50,787 nt of DNA from Moraxellaceae bacterium (GCA_020697295.1 JAJFBF010000013.1:1-50787), one strand, 5' to 3'. Shown: positions 1-9,078, numbered from the stretch's first letter. Program-made: numbers and translations. The notes: generated from the sequence alone by a model not told the origin.

Positions 1-1
1 C

Positions 2-145
2 TGGAAGAAGAGCTTCATGGGCGACCTGCACGCCTACGGCAAGCAGGGCGTGCGCTTCTACACCGAGACCAAGACCATCACCGCGCGCTGGTTCGAGGAT
101 GATATTCCGCACCATGCGCCGAACATGACCATCTCGATGAAGTAA
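2..145 (+). CDS. mmsA: Methylmalonate-semialdehyde dehydrogenase, C-terminal end (partial)
   Basis: Only the last 47 codons are present; the gene begins before the window. The visible end ([20 protein letters not shown], then TARWF and NMTISMK) matches the conserved C-terminus of CoA-acylating methylmalonate-semialdehyde dehydrogenases. These oxidise methylmalonate or malonate semialdehyde to propionyl- or acetyl-CoA in valine and beta-alanine breakdown. The next two genes on the same strand are an acyl-CoA dehydrogenase and mmsB, the usual partners in the distal valine pathway, which supports the call. The catalytic cysteine and NAD-binding regions lie outside the window and cannot be checked. 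Confidence 0.85.
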   Translation, partial: WKKSFMGDLHAYGKQGVRFYTETKTITARWFEDDIPHHAPNMTISMK

Positions 146-153
146 GGATGAAC

Positions 154-273
154 ATCGGGCTGTAGGTGGGGGCGCCCGGCCCGACTGAATCCGGCGAAAA
201 GGTAGATCAGACTTCGGCCCGGCATCAGTGGCTGTGTCGGGCCAGGCGCCCCCGGCTGAAGCCCGACCTTCAG
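154..273. repeat. REPIN-like inverted repeat in the mmsA-acyl-CoA dehydrogenase gap
   Basis: A 17-bp arm at 168-184 is the reverse complement of 237-253 with one mismatch, enclosing about 52 bp. The outer flanks carry CGGGCTGTAGG (155-166) and GGCTGAAGCCCGACCT (255-270), which match half-sites of the other palindromes in this window. The whole unit could fold as one long hairpin, as expected for two REP elements in inverted orientation. It fills most of the 159-bp intergenic gap. Confidence 0.6.
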
Positions 274-304
274 ACTGACCGCAAATGACACTTGAGGACG
301 GCGG

Positions 305-1453
305 ATGAATTTTGATCTGACGGAAGACCAGCAGGCCTTTGTGCAGACCGCGCGCGACTTCGCGGCGCAGGAGCTGGCGCCCCATGCCGCGCGCTGGGAT
401 GCGGAACACGAGTTCCCGCTTGGCGTGATCCGCAAGGCCGGCGAGCTTGGATTCTGCGGCATCTACGCCAGCGAGGCCTGCGGCGGGCTCGGCCTGAAGC
501 GCCTGGACGCGGCGCTGATTTTCGAGCAGCTCTCGCAGGGCTGCACCGCCACCACCGCCTACATCACCATCCACAACATGTGCACCTGGATGGTCTCGAC
601 CTTCGGCAACGATGCGCAGCGGGCCGAGTTCGGCGGCAAGCTCACCGCCGGCGAATGGCTGGCGAGCTACTGCCTCACCGAACCCGGCGCAGGCTCCGAC
701 GCCGCCGCACTCAAGACCAGCGCGCGGCGCGATGGCGACGACTATGTGCTGAACGGCAGCAAGATGTTCATCTCCGGCGCCGGCAGCACGGAGGTACTGG
801 TGGTGATGGCGCGTACTGCCGACACCGGCGCCAGAGGTGTCACCGCCTTTATCGTGCCGGCTCAGCTGCCCGGCATCGGCTATGGCAAGAACGAACTCAA
901 GATGGGCTGGCGGGCGCAACCGACGCGCGCCATCACTTTTGACAATGTGCGTATCCCGGCCCGCTATCGCCTGGGCGCCGAGGGCGAAGGCTTCAAGATC
1001 GCCATGAAGGGCCTGGACGGCGGTCGCCTCAATATCGCCTCCTGTTCGCTGGGCACGGCGCAGGCCGCGCTCAGCGCCGCGCACCGCTACCTGCAGGAGC
1101 GCCAGCAGTTCGGCAGGAAACTGGGCGATTTCCAGGCACTGCAGTTCCGTTTGGCCGACATGGCCACCGAACTGCTGGCGGCCCGCCTCATGGTCTATCA
1201 CGCCGCCAGCAAGCTCGATGCCGGTGCGCCGGACGCGACCGCGACCTGCGCCATGGCCAAGCGCTTTGCCACCGACATCTGCTTCAGCGTGTGCAATGAG
1301 GCGCTGCAGCTGCACGGGGGCTATGGCTATCTGCAGGATTTTCCGCTCGAGCGCTTTGTGCGCGACGTGCGCGTGCACCAGATCCTGGAAGGCACGAACG
1401 AGATCATGCGATTGATCGTGGCGCGGCATTTGTTGTCGCAGCCGGCACTTTGA
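305..1453 (+). CDS. Acyl-CoA dehydrogenase, isobutyryl-CoA dehydrogenase-like
   Basis: A 382-residue protein of standard acyl-CoA dehydrogenase length and architecture: N-terminal helical domain, middle beta domain with the FAD/substrate signature YCLTEPGAGSDAA, and C-terminal helical domain ending in LQLHGGYGY and ILEGTNEIMRLIVAR. The Glu of the LEGTNE segment is near the usual catalytic-base region. The start is set by GAGG six bases before ATG. Its place between mmsA and mmsB suggests it oxidises isobutyryl-CoA to methacrylyl-CoA in valine breakdown, as ACAD8-type enzymes do. Short- or branched-chain specificity cannot be decided from sequence alone. FAD and an electron-transfer flavoprotein would be the redox partners. 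Confidence 0.88.
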   Translation: MNFDLTEDQQAFVQTARDFAAQELAPHAARWDAEHEFPLGVIRKAGELGFCGIYASEACGGLGLKRLDAALIFEQLSQGCTATTAYITIHNMCTWMVSTFGNDAQRAEFGGKLTAGEWLASYCLTEPGAGSDAAALKTSARRDGDDYVLNGSKMFISGAGSTEVLVVMARTADTGARGVTAFIVPAQLPGIGYGKNELKMGWRAQPTRAITFDNVRIPARYRLGAEGEGFKIAMKGLDGGRLNIASCSLGTAQAALSAAHRYLQERQQFGRKLGDFQALQFRLADMATELLAARLMVYHAASKLDAGAPDATATCAMAKRFATDICFSVCNEALQLHGGYGYLQDFPLERFVRDVRVHQILEGTNEIMRLIVARHLLSQPAL

Positions 1454-1461
1454 TTCATCGG

Positions 1462-1510
1462 CAGGTCGGGCTGCAGGTCGGGCTTCAGCCCGACCTGCAG
1501 CATGACCTGC
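1462..1510. repeat. REP palindrome, perfect 14-bp stem
   Basis: Positions 1471-1484 and 1487-1500 are perfect reverse complements (CTGCAGGTCGGGCT / AGCCCGACCTGCAG) separated by TC. A partial direct copy of the left arm (CAGGTCGGG) lies at 1462-1470. It sits just after the acyl-CoA dehydrogenase stop and before mmsB. There is no T-tract, so it is not a classical terminator; it belongs to the GTCGGGCT-TC-AGCCCGAC family seen elsewhere in the window. Confidence 0.8.
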
Positions 1511-1556
1511 GGATTCGCCCTGCGGGCATGGCATTCGGAACAAGGGGAGCACTGAC

Positions 1557-2444
1557 ATGAAAATTGCATTCTTCGGTATTGGCCTGATGGGCGCGCCCAT
1601 GGCGCAGAACCTGCTCAAGGCCGGCCACAGCCTCACGGTGTTCGACCTCAATCCGGCGCTGGCCGAACCGCTGGTGGCCAATGGCGCCGCCACGGCCGCC
1701 ACGCCTGCGGAAGCCGCCGCCGGCTGCGCCGCCGTGGTCAGCATGCTGCCGCATGACGGGGCCGTGCGTGGCCTCTACCTGGGCGAGAACGGCCTGCTGG
1801 GCAAGCTGCCCCGCGGCACGCTGGTCATCGATTGCTCGACAGTCTCCGCGGAATGCGCGAGCGAGGTTTCGAAAGCCGCGCATGCGCTCGGCCTCGGCAT
1901 GATCGACGCCCCCGTCTCCGGCGGCGTGGCTGGCGCGGCGGCAGGTACGCTGAGCTTTCTCTGCGGTGGCGTCGCCGACGATCTCGAGCGTGCGCGCCCC
2001 CTGCTGGAGGCCATGGGCAAGAACGTGATGCATGCGGGCGGCCCCGGCGCTGGCGCCGTCGCCAAGATCTGCAACAACATGCTGCTGGCCATCCACATGA
2101 TCGGCACCTGCGAGGCGCTGCAACTGGGCGTCGACAACGGACTCGATCCGAAGGTGCTGTCCGAGATCATGCTGAAGAGTTCAGGCCGCAACTGGTCGCT
2201 GGAGCTGTACAACCCTTATCCCGGCGTCATGGAAACGGCGCCCGCCTCGCGCGAGTACAGCGGCGGCTTCCAGGTCGCGCTGATGCACAAGGACCTGGGG
2301 CTGGCCATGCAGGCCGCACAGAAGAGCCAGTCCACCACGCCCCTGGGCGCCCTCGCCAAACAGCTCTACAGCCTGCAGGTGGCGCAGGGCAAGGCGAAGC
2401 TGGATTTCTCCTCCATCCTGCAGTTGTTGCAGCACGCGGACTGA
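1557..2444 (+). CDS. mmsB: 3-hydroxyisobutyrate dehydrogenase
   Basis: The 295-residue protein has the beta-hydroxyacid dehydrogenase fold. It has a glycine-rich NAD-binding loop FGIGLMGAPMAQNL at residues 6-19, the substrate-binding segment DAPVSGGVAGAAAGTL (118-132), and the catalytic lysine K170 in GAVAKICNN. The family oxidises 3-hydroxyisobutyrate to methylmalonate semialdehyde with NAD, which feeds the mmsA product upstream. A strong Shine-Dalgarno (AAGGGGAG) precedes ATG by seven to eight bases. Length is typical. Tartronate semialdehyde reductase is the main alternative in this superfamily, but the mms context favours MmsB. A second superfamily member is at 42315. Confidence 0.92.
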   Translation: MKIAFFGIGLMGAPMAQNLLKAGHSLTVFDLNPALAEPLVANGAATAATPAEAAAGCAAVVSMLPHDGAVRGLYLGENGLLGKLPRGTLVIDCSTVSAECASEVSKAAHALGLGMIDAPVSGGVAGAAAGTLSFLCGGVADDLERARPLLEAMGKNVMHAGGPGAGAVAKICNNMLLAIHMIGTCEALQLGVDNGLDPKVLSEIMLKSSGRNWSLELYNPYPGVMETAPASREYSGGFQVALMHKDLGLAMQAAQKSQSTTPLGALAKQLYSLQVAQGKAKLDFSSILQLLQHAD

Positions 2445-2619
2445 GGGGGCTATCCGGCAGGGCCCGACCCTCCGTTGGCAGGACCAGCCAGCAGTTGGTC
2501 GCCGGGCATTACCCCTATGACGTGAGGGGACTTTCCCTCCCCGGCCGGTCACTGTAGATTCCGGTGCCTGCCGCCCCTTCATGAGACGGGCGGCCGCCTC
2601 ACGACAGGGAACTACAACA

Positions 2620-3711
2620 ATGATGCCGACGCTTCCCCTGCGCCGTACCCTCGTGCGCACCCTCGACCAGTTCAGCTCCCTGGTGCCGCGGCCGCTGCTG
2701 CGCGCCCCCCGGAACGATGCCGGCGCCCGCCTTTCGCCCCTGCTGCACTGGCTGGCCTTCCTGCGCAAGCTCGCCAACCTGGGCGCCGACCTCCATGCAG
2801 ACGATGTAAACCTTGCCCGCCGCCGCTTCCGTGCCGACATCCTGCCGCTGCGGGTCGGCTATCACGTGCAGGCCGTGCGCAATCTCACGGTGCAGGGCGC
2901 TGCCGGCGAACTGAAGGCGCGCCACTATGTCCCGGAAGACAGCGGCGCCCTGCCCGCGTTGCTGGTGTACTTCCATGGCGGCGGCTTCGTGCTCGGCGAC
3001 CTCGACACCCATGACGATGTCTGTCGCCTGCTCTGCATCGAGACCGGCATGCAGGTGCTGTCGGTCGACTATCGCCTGGCGCCGGAACACCCCTTCCCCG
3101 CGCCAGTCGACGATGCCGAGGCCGCCTTGCGCTGGGCGCAGGACCATGCGTCGGCCTTCGGCGTGGAACCCGGGGCCATCGCCGTGGGCGGTGACAGCGC
3201 CGGCGGCACGCTGGCCGCCGTGGCGGCGCAGCACATGGCCGCGACCGGCCGGCCGCTGCTGGCCCAGTTGCTGATCTATCCGGGAACCGACCGCATCGCG
3301 CGCCGCGAATCGCACGAGCTCTTCGGCAAGGGCTTTTTCCTCACCGACAGCGACCGCGAGTGGTTCTACAAACTCTATCTCAATGGCAACAGGGCGCTGG
3401 GCCAGGACCCTCGCGTCTCGCCCCTGCGCACGCAACCGTTGCCGGCGCTGGCACCGGCGGTGCTGGTGACCGCGGGCTTCGACATGCTGCGCGACGAGGG
3501 CGAAGCCTATGCCGCGCATATGCACGATCACGGCATCGAAGTGGAGCAGATGCGCGTGCACAACCTGGGTCACGGCTTCATGAACCTGACGGGCGTGCAC
3601 CAGGACTCGGAGCTGGCGGCGATCCGCGTCGCGCGCAGCTTCCGGCTGTTGTGCAACCGCCTGCTGTCGCTGCCGAAGGACAAGCCGAAGGCGTCGCGCA
3701 AGCGCGCCTGA
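2620..3711 (+). CDS. Alpha/beta hydrolase, hormone-sensitive-lipase family esterase
   Basis: About 363 residues. The oxyanion-hole motif FHGGGFVLGD and the nucleophile motif GGDSAGGTLAA identify the HSL (bacterial family IV) group. The region YRLAPEHPFPAPVDD between them is also diagnostic. The C-terminal half carries the likely acid in TAGFDMLRDEGEAYA and the catalytic His in NLGHGFMNL. The ATG at 2620 has CAGGGA nine bases upstream; an earlier in-frame ATG at 2581 lacks a good site. No signal peptide is evident, so a cytoplasmic esterase acting on short- or medium-chain acyl esters is likely. The C-terminus is Lys/Arg-rich (KDKPKASRKRA). It stands alone, convergent with cheB. Confidence 0.85.
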   Translation: MMPTLPLRRTLVRTLDQFSSLVPRPLLRAPRNDAGARLSPLLHWLAFLRKLANLGADLHADDVNLARRRFRADILPLRVGYHVQAVRNLTVQGAAGELKARHYVPEDSGALPALLVYFHGGGFVLGDLDTHDDVCRLLCIETGMQVLSVDYRLAPEHPFPAPVDDAEAALRWAQDHASAFGVEPGAIAVGGDSAGGTLAAVAAQHMAATGRPLLAQLLIYPGTDRIARRESHELFGKGFFLTDSDREWFYKLYLNGNRALGQDPRVSPLRTQPLPALAPAVLVTAGFDMLRDEGEAYAAHMHDHGIEVEQMRVHNLGHGFMNLTGVHQDSELAAIRVARSFRLLCNRLLSLPKDKPKASRKRA

Positions 3712-3738
3712 AAAAGGTATAGGCGGGCAGCGCCGTCG

Positions 3739-4833
3739 CTAGCGCTCAACCAATTGCGTCAGCATCCACGGCAGGATCTCCACCAGCGGCAGGATCTTGC
3801 TGGCGGCGCCGCACTTGGCGGCTTCCTGCGGCATGCCGTAGACCACGCAGCTGGCCTCGTCCTGCGCCACCGTGGTGCCACCGGCCTCGCGGATGCGCAA
3901 CAGGCCGGCCGCGCCATCATTCCCCATGCCGGTCAGCAGCACGCCGAACACGCGCGAGCGATAACTTTCCACGGCACTGTCGAAGAGCACGTCCACTGAC
4001 GGCGCATGCCGGTTCACCGGGGGCGCCTTGCGCACGCGCGCCACCGGGCCGGCATGGCCGATGGCCATGCTCATCTGCATGCCGCCCGGCGCCACCAGCA
4101 CCTGCCCGGGACCGATCATCTCGCCGTCCTCGGCTTCCTTGACGCGCACGGCCCCCAGGGTGTCCAGGCGCTGCGCAAAGGTACGGGTATAAAGCGGTGG
4201 CATGTGCTGCACGATAAAGGTGGGCGGAAAATCCGCCGGCATCTGCGCCACCAGCACCGACAGGGCCTCGGGACCGCCGGTCGAGGCGCCGATCACCACG
4301 CAGTTGCCGCGGCGGATGGGACGCGAAGCCAGGGTGCCGGGCAGCACTGGCGTGGAATGACCAAAAGGCGATGACGTCGCGCCGGCAGCAGGACGTCCGC
4401 CCCGGCGGAAGCTCATGCGCAAGCCGGCGCGGGCGGCGGCCTGCACGCCTTCGCGCAGCACCGTCGCAAAATCATCGCCCCAGCCGCTGCCGCCGGCAGG
4501 ACCGCCCTTGCACACGACTTCGATGGCGCCCAGCGAAAAGGCGCGCATGGTCTGCTCGGCCCCGCGCGAGCTGTGCGAGCTTGCCACCACCACGGGCGTC
4601 GGCTGGTGCTGCATCAGCCACTGCAGGAAGGACAGGCCGTCCTCGCCGGGCATCTCGATATCGAGCACCACCACATCGGGCGTGAGCGCGGCAATCTTCT
4701 TGCGCGCGATCTCGGCATTGGGCGCCGTGGCCACGAGGTCAAATCCGAGCTCGGGCGTCAGCAGGAACCGATAGGCGTTGCGGGCCACGGCCGAATCATC
4801 GACCGCCAGCACCCGGATCGGGGCGACTGTCAT
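3739..4833 (-). CDS. cheB: Chemotaxis protein-glutamate methylesterase CheB
   Basis: 364 residues: N-terminal receiver (VLAVDDSAVARNAYR, phospho-acceptor Asp in VVVLDIEMPGEDGL), linker, then the C-terminal methylesterase domain. The catalytic elements are visible: Ser in VIGASTGGPEALS, His in IVQHMPPLYT, Asp in LLTGMGNDGAAGLL. The enzyme removes methyl groups from chemoreceptors and can deamidate receptor glutamines. It overlaps the cheR stop by 4 bp (ATGA), so the two adaptation enzymes are translationally coupled, and it is the last gene of the cluster. It faces the HSL esterase convergently, with only a weak hairpin in the 27-bp gap. Confidence 0.95.
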   Translation of the reverse strand: MTVAPIRVLAVDDSAVARNAYRFLLTPELGFDLVATAPNAEIARKKIAALTPDVVVLDIEMPGEDGLSFLQWLMQHQPTPVVVASSHSSRGAEQTMRAFSLGAIEVVCKGGPAGGSGWGDDFATVLREGVQAAARAGLRMSFRRGGRPAAGATSSPFGHSTPVLPGTLASRPIRRGNCVVIGASTGGPEALSVLVAQMPADFPPTFIVQHMPPLYTRTFAQRLDTLGAVRVKEAEDGEMIGPGQVLVAPGGMQMSMAIGHAGPVARVRKAPPVNRHAPSVDVLFDSAVESYRSRVFGVLLTGMGNDGAAGLLRIREAGGTTVAQDEASCVVYGMPQEAAKCGAASKILPLVEILPWMLTQLVER

Positions 4834-5723
4834 CGCGTGGCCCCGGGCGTCGGCCGGTCACGCAGGCAATAAATGGCCGGCGCCAGCGCCCGCACCCGGT
4901 CGTTGAGCCCGGTGAGGCTTTCGGCATGACCGAGGAAAAGCAGCCCATCCGGCGACAGCAGGTCCAGCAGGCGATTGATGACGCGCGTGCGTGACTCGGT
5001 GTCGAAGTAGATCAGCACGTTACGGCAGAAGATGGCATCGAGGCCACCACGCACGGGATAGCTGTCCTCGTTGAGATTGATGCGCTGGAACTCCAGCGGC
5101 AACCGCACTTCCGGCCCGGCCTTCATCTTGCCTTCCTGCAGGCCGGAGCCCTGCAGCATGTAGCGCTTGAGCAGGTGACGCGGAATATTGTCCGCGCGCT
5201 TGAGCGGCCAGACGCCGGCGCGGGCGCGATCGAGGACCTTGGTGGAAAGGTCGGATGCGAGGATATCGACGCTCCAGCCCTGCTCCGGCGCAAAATTCGA
5301 CAGCAGCGACATCGACAGCGAATACGGCTCCTCGCCCGTGGAACAGGCGGCGCTCCAGATGCGCAGGCGGCGCTGGCGCTGGCCGGACTCGGCGGCGCGC
5401 TGCCACTCCGGATAGACCACCTGCTCGAGGTAGTCGAACTGGCGCGGCTCGCGGAAAAAATGGGTTTCATTAGTGGTGATGGCATCCAGCAGGATGACCA
5501 GCTCATCGCCGCTGCGGTCGGCGGTGACAAACGCATAGTAGTCCTGGAAGCGCTTCATCTGCAGTTCGCGCATGCGCTTGGCAAGGCGACCAGTCAGCAG
5601 CGCCTTCTTGATGGCGGACAGGTGGATGCCTGCCTCACGGTAGATGAGTTCCTGGAAATCGCGGAACTCGCGGTCGCTGATCGGTGCGACCGGGGCAATC
5701 AGGGGAGAGGTAAGCGTGCTCAT
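4830..5723 (-). CDS. cheR: Chemotaxis protein methyltransferase CheR
   Basis: 297 residues from ATG at 5723; a GTG at 5744 in frame is an alternative seven codons longer. The N-terminal helical domain (YREAGIHLSAIKKALLTGRL) precedes the SAM-binding Rossmann domain with WSAACSTGEEPYSL, DILASDLS, and the FCRNVLIYFD motif. CheR uses S-adenosylmethionine to methylate glutamates on chemoreceptors. No TPR extension is present, so this is the plain form rather than a CheR-TPR protein. It lies between the MCP and cheB on the minus strand, 72 bp after the receptor stop and overlapping cheB by 4 bp. Confidence 0.95.
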   Translation of the reverse strand: MSTLTSPLIAPVAPISDREFRDFQELIYREAGIHLSAIKKALLTGRLAKRMRELQMKRFQDYYAFVTADRSGDELVILLDAITTNETHFFREPRQFDYLEQVVYPEWQRAAESGQRQRRLRIWSAACSTGEEPYSLSMSLLSNFAPEQGWSVDILASDLSTKVLDRARAGVWPLKRADNIPRHLLKRYMLQGSGLQEGKMKAGPEVRLPLEFQRINLNEDSYPVRGGLDAIFCRNVLIYFDTESRTRVINRLLDLLSPDGLLFLGHAESLTGLNDRVRALAPAIYCLRDRPTPGATR

Positions 5724-5795
5724 CACAGTCTCGGCAATACGCACCGGCGGCGGGAAATCGCGGCCGGTGCGGGGCGTCGCTGGAGTATCGCGCGT

Positions 5796-7538
5796 TTAAG
5801 CGAAGGGCTGGTAGTCACCCTCAGCCTCGGCAATTGCCGCTGGTCGCGACACCGACGGTCGCTGCTGAGCCAGCGGGCGGTGCTGCGCGGCGCTGTGATG
5901 CGACTGCAGGCCCGGCTCATCGCCAGTACGGAAGAAAGCCATGAGCTGGGCCAGGGCCTCGGCCTGCGAGCCCATCTCTTCAGCGGTGGAGGCCAGCTCC
6001 TCGGCCGAGGACGCATTGCGCTGGGTGATCTGGTCGACCGCCGCCATGGCACGGTTGACCTGGTTCACGCCCGCCGCCTGCTCGCCGGAGGCGGCGGCGA
6101 CTTCCTGCACGAGCTCCGCCGTCTTGCGGATCGAGGGCACGAGCTCGGCCAGTTGCTGTCCGGACTGCTCGGCGACCCGCACGCTGTTGCCGGCCAGCTC
6201 ACTGATTTCCTTGGCCGCGGTCTGGCTGCGGCCGGCCAGCTGGCGCACTTCGGCGGCCACCACGGCAAAGCCGCGGCCGTGCTCACCGGCACGGGCCGCC
6301 TCGATGGCGGCATTGAGCGCCAGCAGGTTGGTCTGGTAGGCGATCTCCTCGACAATGCTGGTCTTCTGCGCGATCAGCTTCATGGCGCTCACGGTTTCCT
6401 GCACGGAACGACCGCTGTCCTCGGCATCACGCGAGCCCTTGACCGCCATTTTCTCCATCTCGCGGCTATTCTCCGCATTGCGGGTGATGGAAGCGCTCAT
6501 CTCCTCGAGGCTGGCGGAAGTTTCTTCGACGGAGGCAGCCTGCTCGCTGGTGCCCTGGGAAAGATTCTGCGAGGTGGCGGCGACCTGCTGGGCGGCGGCG
6601 GAGAGGCCGTTGGCGCCGGCGCGCACCTCGCGCATCACCTGGGTCAGCTTCTCGATCATGCGCGCCAGCGCACTGCCAAGCAGATCGCGCTCGGAGTGCG
6701 GCGCCACGCGCACCGTCAGGTCGCCGTCGGCCAGGGATGCAGCAGCACCCGCCATCTTGCGGAGCGAGCCCGACATCACCTGCATGGAGCCCTGCAGGCG
6801 CCCCATCTCGTCATTGCTCTGCACCTCGATGCGGTCATTGAGCTCACCCCGGGAAATATTGTCCGCGACGCGCACCAGCTCATTGAGCGGATTGACGATG
6901 GCGCGCACCAGCATGATGCCCACCCAGGCCGCCAGTATCAGGCTGGTGATGATCGACATCAGCGTCATGTTGCGGATGGAGTCATAGCGCGCCATGGCGT
7001 GACCATACTCTTCGCGCGCCACATCCACCTGCAGCTGGTTCAGCGCGGTGATGCCGGCCGCCACCGGCTCGTAGAGAGGAACAATCTTGTCTTGGGCAAT
7101 CTCGCGGGCAAGGCGGAGGTCATTGGCGCGCAGCGCGGCGACGGCGGGCTTGAGCCCCTCCTGGACGAAGCGCGCGCGATCCTCGATGAAAACCTCGGCG
7201 AGGCGTTTCTCTTCGGGCGTCAGGTAGGACTTGATGTACTCGTCCCAAATATCACCAATTTTCCCGATATTGGTCTCGATATTACTGGCCTGCTCTCGAA
7301 TGACTTCCGGGGTCGGCCGCACCAGGGCATCCTCAACACTGATCCGGTTCTCCAGGAACATGCGCTGCATGTCGCTCAGCTGCCCCAAGGGCACCAGCCG
7401 GTCCTGGTAAATGGTGCGGATTTCCTCGTCGGTCTCACTGAGGCCGTAGAGGCCGCCGATGCCAATGCCGAGCATCATCATTGAAAGAAAGCCCAGCACG
7501 AATATGAGTCGGGACTTGATTGTCATGTTCTTGAACAT
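5796..7538 (-). CDS. Methyl-accepting chemotaxis protein (transmembrane)
   Basis: 580 residues. TM1 is near residues 9-31 ([20 protein letters not shown]). A periplasmic helical sensor of the 4HB type follows, then TM2 near 194-214 ([19 protein letters not shown]). A HAMP domain follows, and a second HAMP-like stretch around [20 protein letters not shown]. The cytoplasmic hairpin carries the highly conserved tip [20 protein letters not shown]. Methylation-helix glutamines and glutamates flank it ([16 protein letters not shown]). There is no NWETF-type CheR tether at the C-terminus, which ends in QPFA. The ligand cannot be inferred. It is the only receptor in the cluster and is set off from cheD by 159 bp, so it may have its own promoter. 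Confidence 0.93.
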   Translation of the reverse strand: MFKNMTIKSRLIFVLGFLSMMMLGIGIGGLYGLSETDEEIRTIYQDRLVPLGQLSDMQRMFLENRISVEDALVRPTPEVIREQASNIETNIGKIGDIWDEYIKSYLTPEEKRLAEVFIEDRARFVQEGLKPAVAALRANDLRLAREIAQDKIVPLYEPVAAGITALNQLQVDVAREEYGHAMARYDSIRNMTLMSIITSLILAAWVGIMLVRAIVNPLNELVRVADNISRGELNDRIEVQSNDEMGRLQGSMQVMSGSLRKMAGAAASLADGDLTVRVAPHSERDLLGSALARMIEKLTQVMREVRAGANGLSAAAQQVAATSQNLSQGTSEQAASVEETSASLEEMSASITRNAENSREMEKMAVKGSRDAEDSGRSVQETVSAMKLIAQKTSIVEEIAYQTNLLALNAAIEAARAGEHGRGFAVVAAEVRQLAGRSQTAAKEISELAGNSVRVAEQSGQQLAELVPSIRKTAELVQEVAAASGEQAAGVNQVNRAMAAVDQITQRNASSAEELASTAEEMGSQAEALAQLMAFFRTGDEPGLQSHHSAAQHRPLAQQRPSVSRPAAIAEAEGDYQPFA

Positions 7539-7659
7539 AATGTTTCACCACAGGCCAATTATTTGTTTTAAGGATTCAGCGTCTTTCTTTCGTTGGCGGC
7601 GTCCTACCGCGATCAAAACTGCTTTCTGGAGTTGATTTCATTAAGGCCGCTGGCCTCTT

Positions 7660-7686
7660 GTCAGTCGGGCTGAAGCCCGACCTACG
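7660..7686. repeat. REP palindrome between cheD and the MCP gene
   Basis: GTCGGGCT (7664-7671), GA, AGCCCGAC (7674-7681) is a perfect 8-bp stem with a 2-base centre and is followed by CTAC. It sits in the 159-bp gap that breaks the otherwise tightly coupled che genes. A second small hairpin, AGGCC-GCT-GGCCT, lies just beside it at about 7643-7657. Either could attenuate read-through or stabilise the upstream mRNA. Confidence 0.75.
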
Positions 7687-7697
7687 CCAATGGGCTC

Positions 7698-8237
7698 CTA
7701 TCCGCTTGGAGGCGGGGCGCCGCTTATGGCCTCGGAGCGACCCAGGGTCTTGGACCAGACCATTCCAGTATGGGAATCGAAGATGATCTTGCGTCCCGCC
7801 GCTCCTCCCAGGCTCTGGTTCATGATCGGAATCTGGAAACGCGACAACGCAGCGAGCGCCGTTTCAATATTGCGTTCGCCAATGCGCATGGCATCCGGCA
7901 CGCTACGGGCACTGATCTGGGCGCCCCCGAATACCTTGGCCTGCAGGCAGGCACGGCGCGCGCCCGCGGCCAGCGTCAGCTCCAGCAGTCTCTCGATGGA
8001 GGGATCGCCCCAGCGCAGCGGTTCGCGCTCCGCGGGATTGATCGGCGCGCCCGGCAGCAGATAGTGATTCAGGCCGCCAATGCCACGTCCCGCGTCATAG
8101 AGGCATACCGCCACGCAGGACCCGAGGATCGTGGTGAAGCGGGTTGGCTCGGCAGTGGCGAACACCTGGCCGGGCAGCACGTACTGGGGGCGCAGGCCCG
8201 CCTCGTCCACCGTCACTCCGGCGGGAGCCGCGTTCAT
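7698..8237 (-). CDS. cheD: Chemoreceptor glutamine deamidase CheD
   Basis: 179 residues. The family catalytic triad region is present: Cys in TTILGSCVAVCLYD, His in GGLNHYLLPG, and the downstream KVFGGAQ segment with its conserved Gly/Gln. CheD deamidates receptor glutamines to glutamates, making new methylation sites, and in some species feeds back through CheC. No CheC is present here. ATG overlaps the upstream cheY-like stop by 4 bp. The N-terminus is a short disordered lead before PQYVLPGQVF. Length is within the family range (about 160-200). Confidence 0.93.
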   Translation of the reverse strand: MNAAPAGVTVDEAGLRPQYVLPGQVFATAEPTRFTTILGSCVAVCLYDAGRGIGGLNHYLLPGAPINPAEREPLRWGDPSIERLLELTLAAGARRACLQAKVFGGAQISARSVPDAMRIGERNIETALAALSRFQIPIMNQSLGGAAGRKIIFDSHTGMVWSKTLGRSEAISGAPPPSG

Positions 8238-8629
8238 GTCAAGGCCCCGTGCTGGTAGCCCGTGAGCGAGGCGATCTTGGCCAGCAGCTCGTCCTGGTGG
8301 ACGGGCTTGGTGATGTAGTCATTGCAGCCGCCGACAAAGGCGCTTTCCATGAAGTCGGCCTCGCCGCGGCTGGTCACCATGATGATGGGAATATCCATGG
8401 TCTCACTGCCGTTCCGGATCTGTTGCGCCGCCTCCAGGCCATCAAGCACCGGCATCTCGATATCCATGAGGATGATGTCAGGCAGTCTGTGGCGCGCGGT
8501 GTCCACGCCCTCGGCGCCGTTTTCGGCGGTCAGCAACTCGAAGTCGTGGCTGTCGAGAAGTTCCTGAAGATGGCGCCGTTGCAGCAGGGAATCATCCACC
8601 ACCAGCACACGCAGGCGTCTTGGGCTCAT
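8234..8629 (-). CDS. Single-domain response regulator (CheY-like)
   Basis: 131 residues forming one receiver domain: acidic pair in LVVDDSLLQRR, phospho-acceptor Asp in IILMDIEMPVLDG, Thr/Ser switch in IIMVTSRGE, and the conserved Lys in YITKPVHQDELL. There is no output domain. In this operon it is the CheY-like output or phosphate sink for the CheA kinase. The cluster holds no flagellar genes and no CheZ, so binding to a flagellar motor is not shown. The gene overlaps both neighbours by 4 bp (upstream cheW, downstream cheD). Two other receiver proteins are encoded in the same operon. Confidence 0.9.
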   Translation of the reverse strand: MSPRRLRVLVVDDSLLQRRHLQELLDSHDFELLTAENGAEGVDTARHRLPDIILMDIEMPVLDGLEAAQQIRNGSETMDIPIIMVTSRGEADFMESAFVGGCNDYITKPVHQDELLAKIASLTGYQHGALT

Positions 8630-9078
8630 TTCGGGACCTCCAGGTCGGGGGATTCAGCAGGTGCGGCAACAGGCAGGGGGTCACGCCAGGCTGGCGGCCG
8701 GCGCAGGCGCAGCAGGCAGCGGGTGTCCGCGTCGGCAAGGGCCACTGCATCAATGAGGCTGGCCAGTGCAGGGCTCATCTCCGCGATGCCGGTGAAATCA
8801 CGTTCATCCAATTCCACGATGCCATGGACGTGATCGACATCGATGATGCTGAGCCCGCCAGTCTCGTCACTCAGTACGATCTGCTGTGCCCGCACACCGG
8901 CGCTGCCACCGAGGTAGCGCGGCAGGTTGACCACCGGCAGGCTGCGCTCGCGCCACAGTCGCCAGCCCGTGACCGTGGAAGTCGCCGACGCCCCGCCGGC
9001 ATCGCCGACCTCGACGATGTCCTGCACGGGCAGGAGCAGCTCATGAGGACCGGCTAGAAACCTCAGGTACTGGCTCAT
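8626..9078 (-). CDS. cheW: CheW-like coupling protein
   Basis: 150 residues. A single CheW domain can be traced by FLAGPHELLLPVQDIVEVGD, the strand RSLPVVNLPRYLGG, and IDVDHVHGIVELDERDF, in the pattern of divergent CheW proteins. It should bridge the CheA P5 domain and the MCP tip. The C-terminal tail (about 25 residues, Pro/Ala-rich) lies outside the domain. It overlaps cheA upstream and the cheY-like gene downstream by 4 bp each. Sequence conservation is lower than in canonical CheW, so a specialised scaffold role is possible. Confidence 0.85.
   Translation of the reverse strand: MSQYLRFLAGPHELLLPVQDIVEVGDAGGASATSTVTGWRLWRERSLPVVNLPRYLGGSAGVRAQQIVLSDETGGLSIIDVDHVHGIVELDERDFTGIAEMSPALASLIDAVALADADTRCLLRLRRPPAWRDPLPVAAPAESPDLEVPK

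Noticed and set aside
3711..3745. Terminator between the esterase and cheB
   Set aside because: Only a weak AGCGC/GCGCT hairpin without a T-tract is present.
5175..7484. 769-codon plus-strand open frame opposite cheR and the MCP gene
   Set aside because: It is antisense to two clearly recognised genes; its composition (His/Gly/Leu/Arg-rich) is typical of antisense frames in GC-rich DNA, and no family motif is seen.
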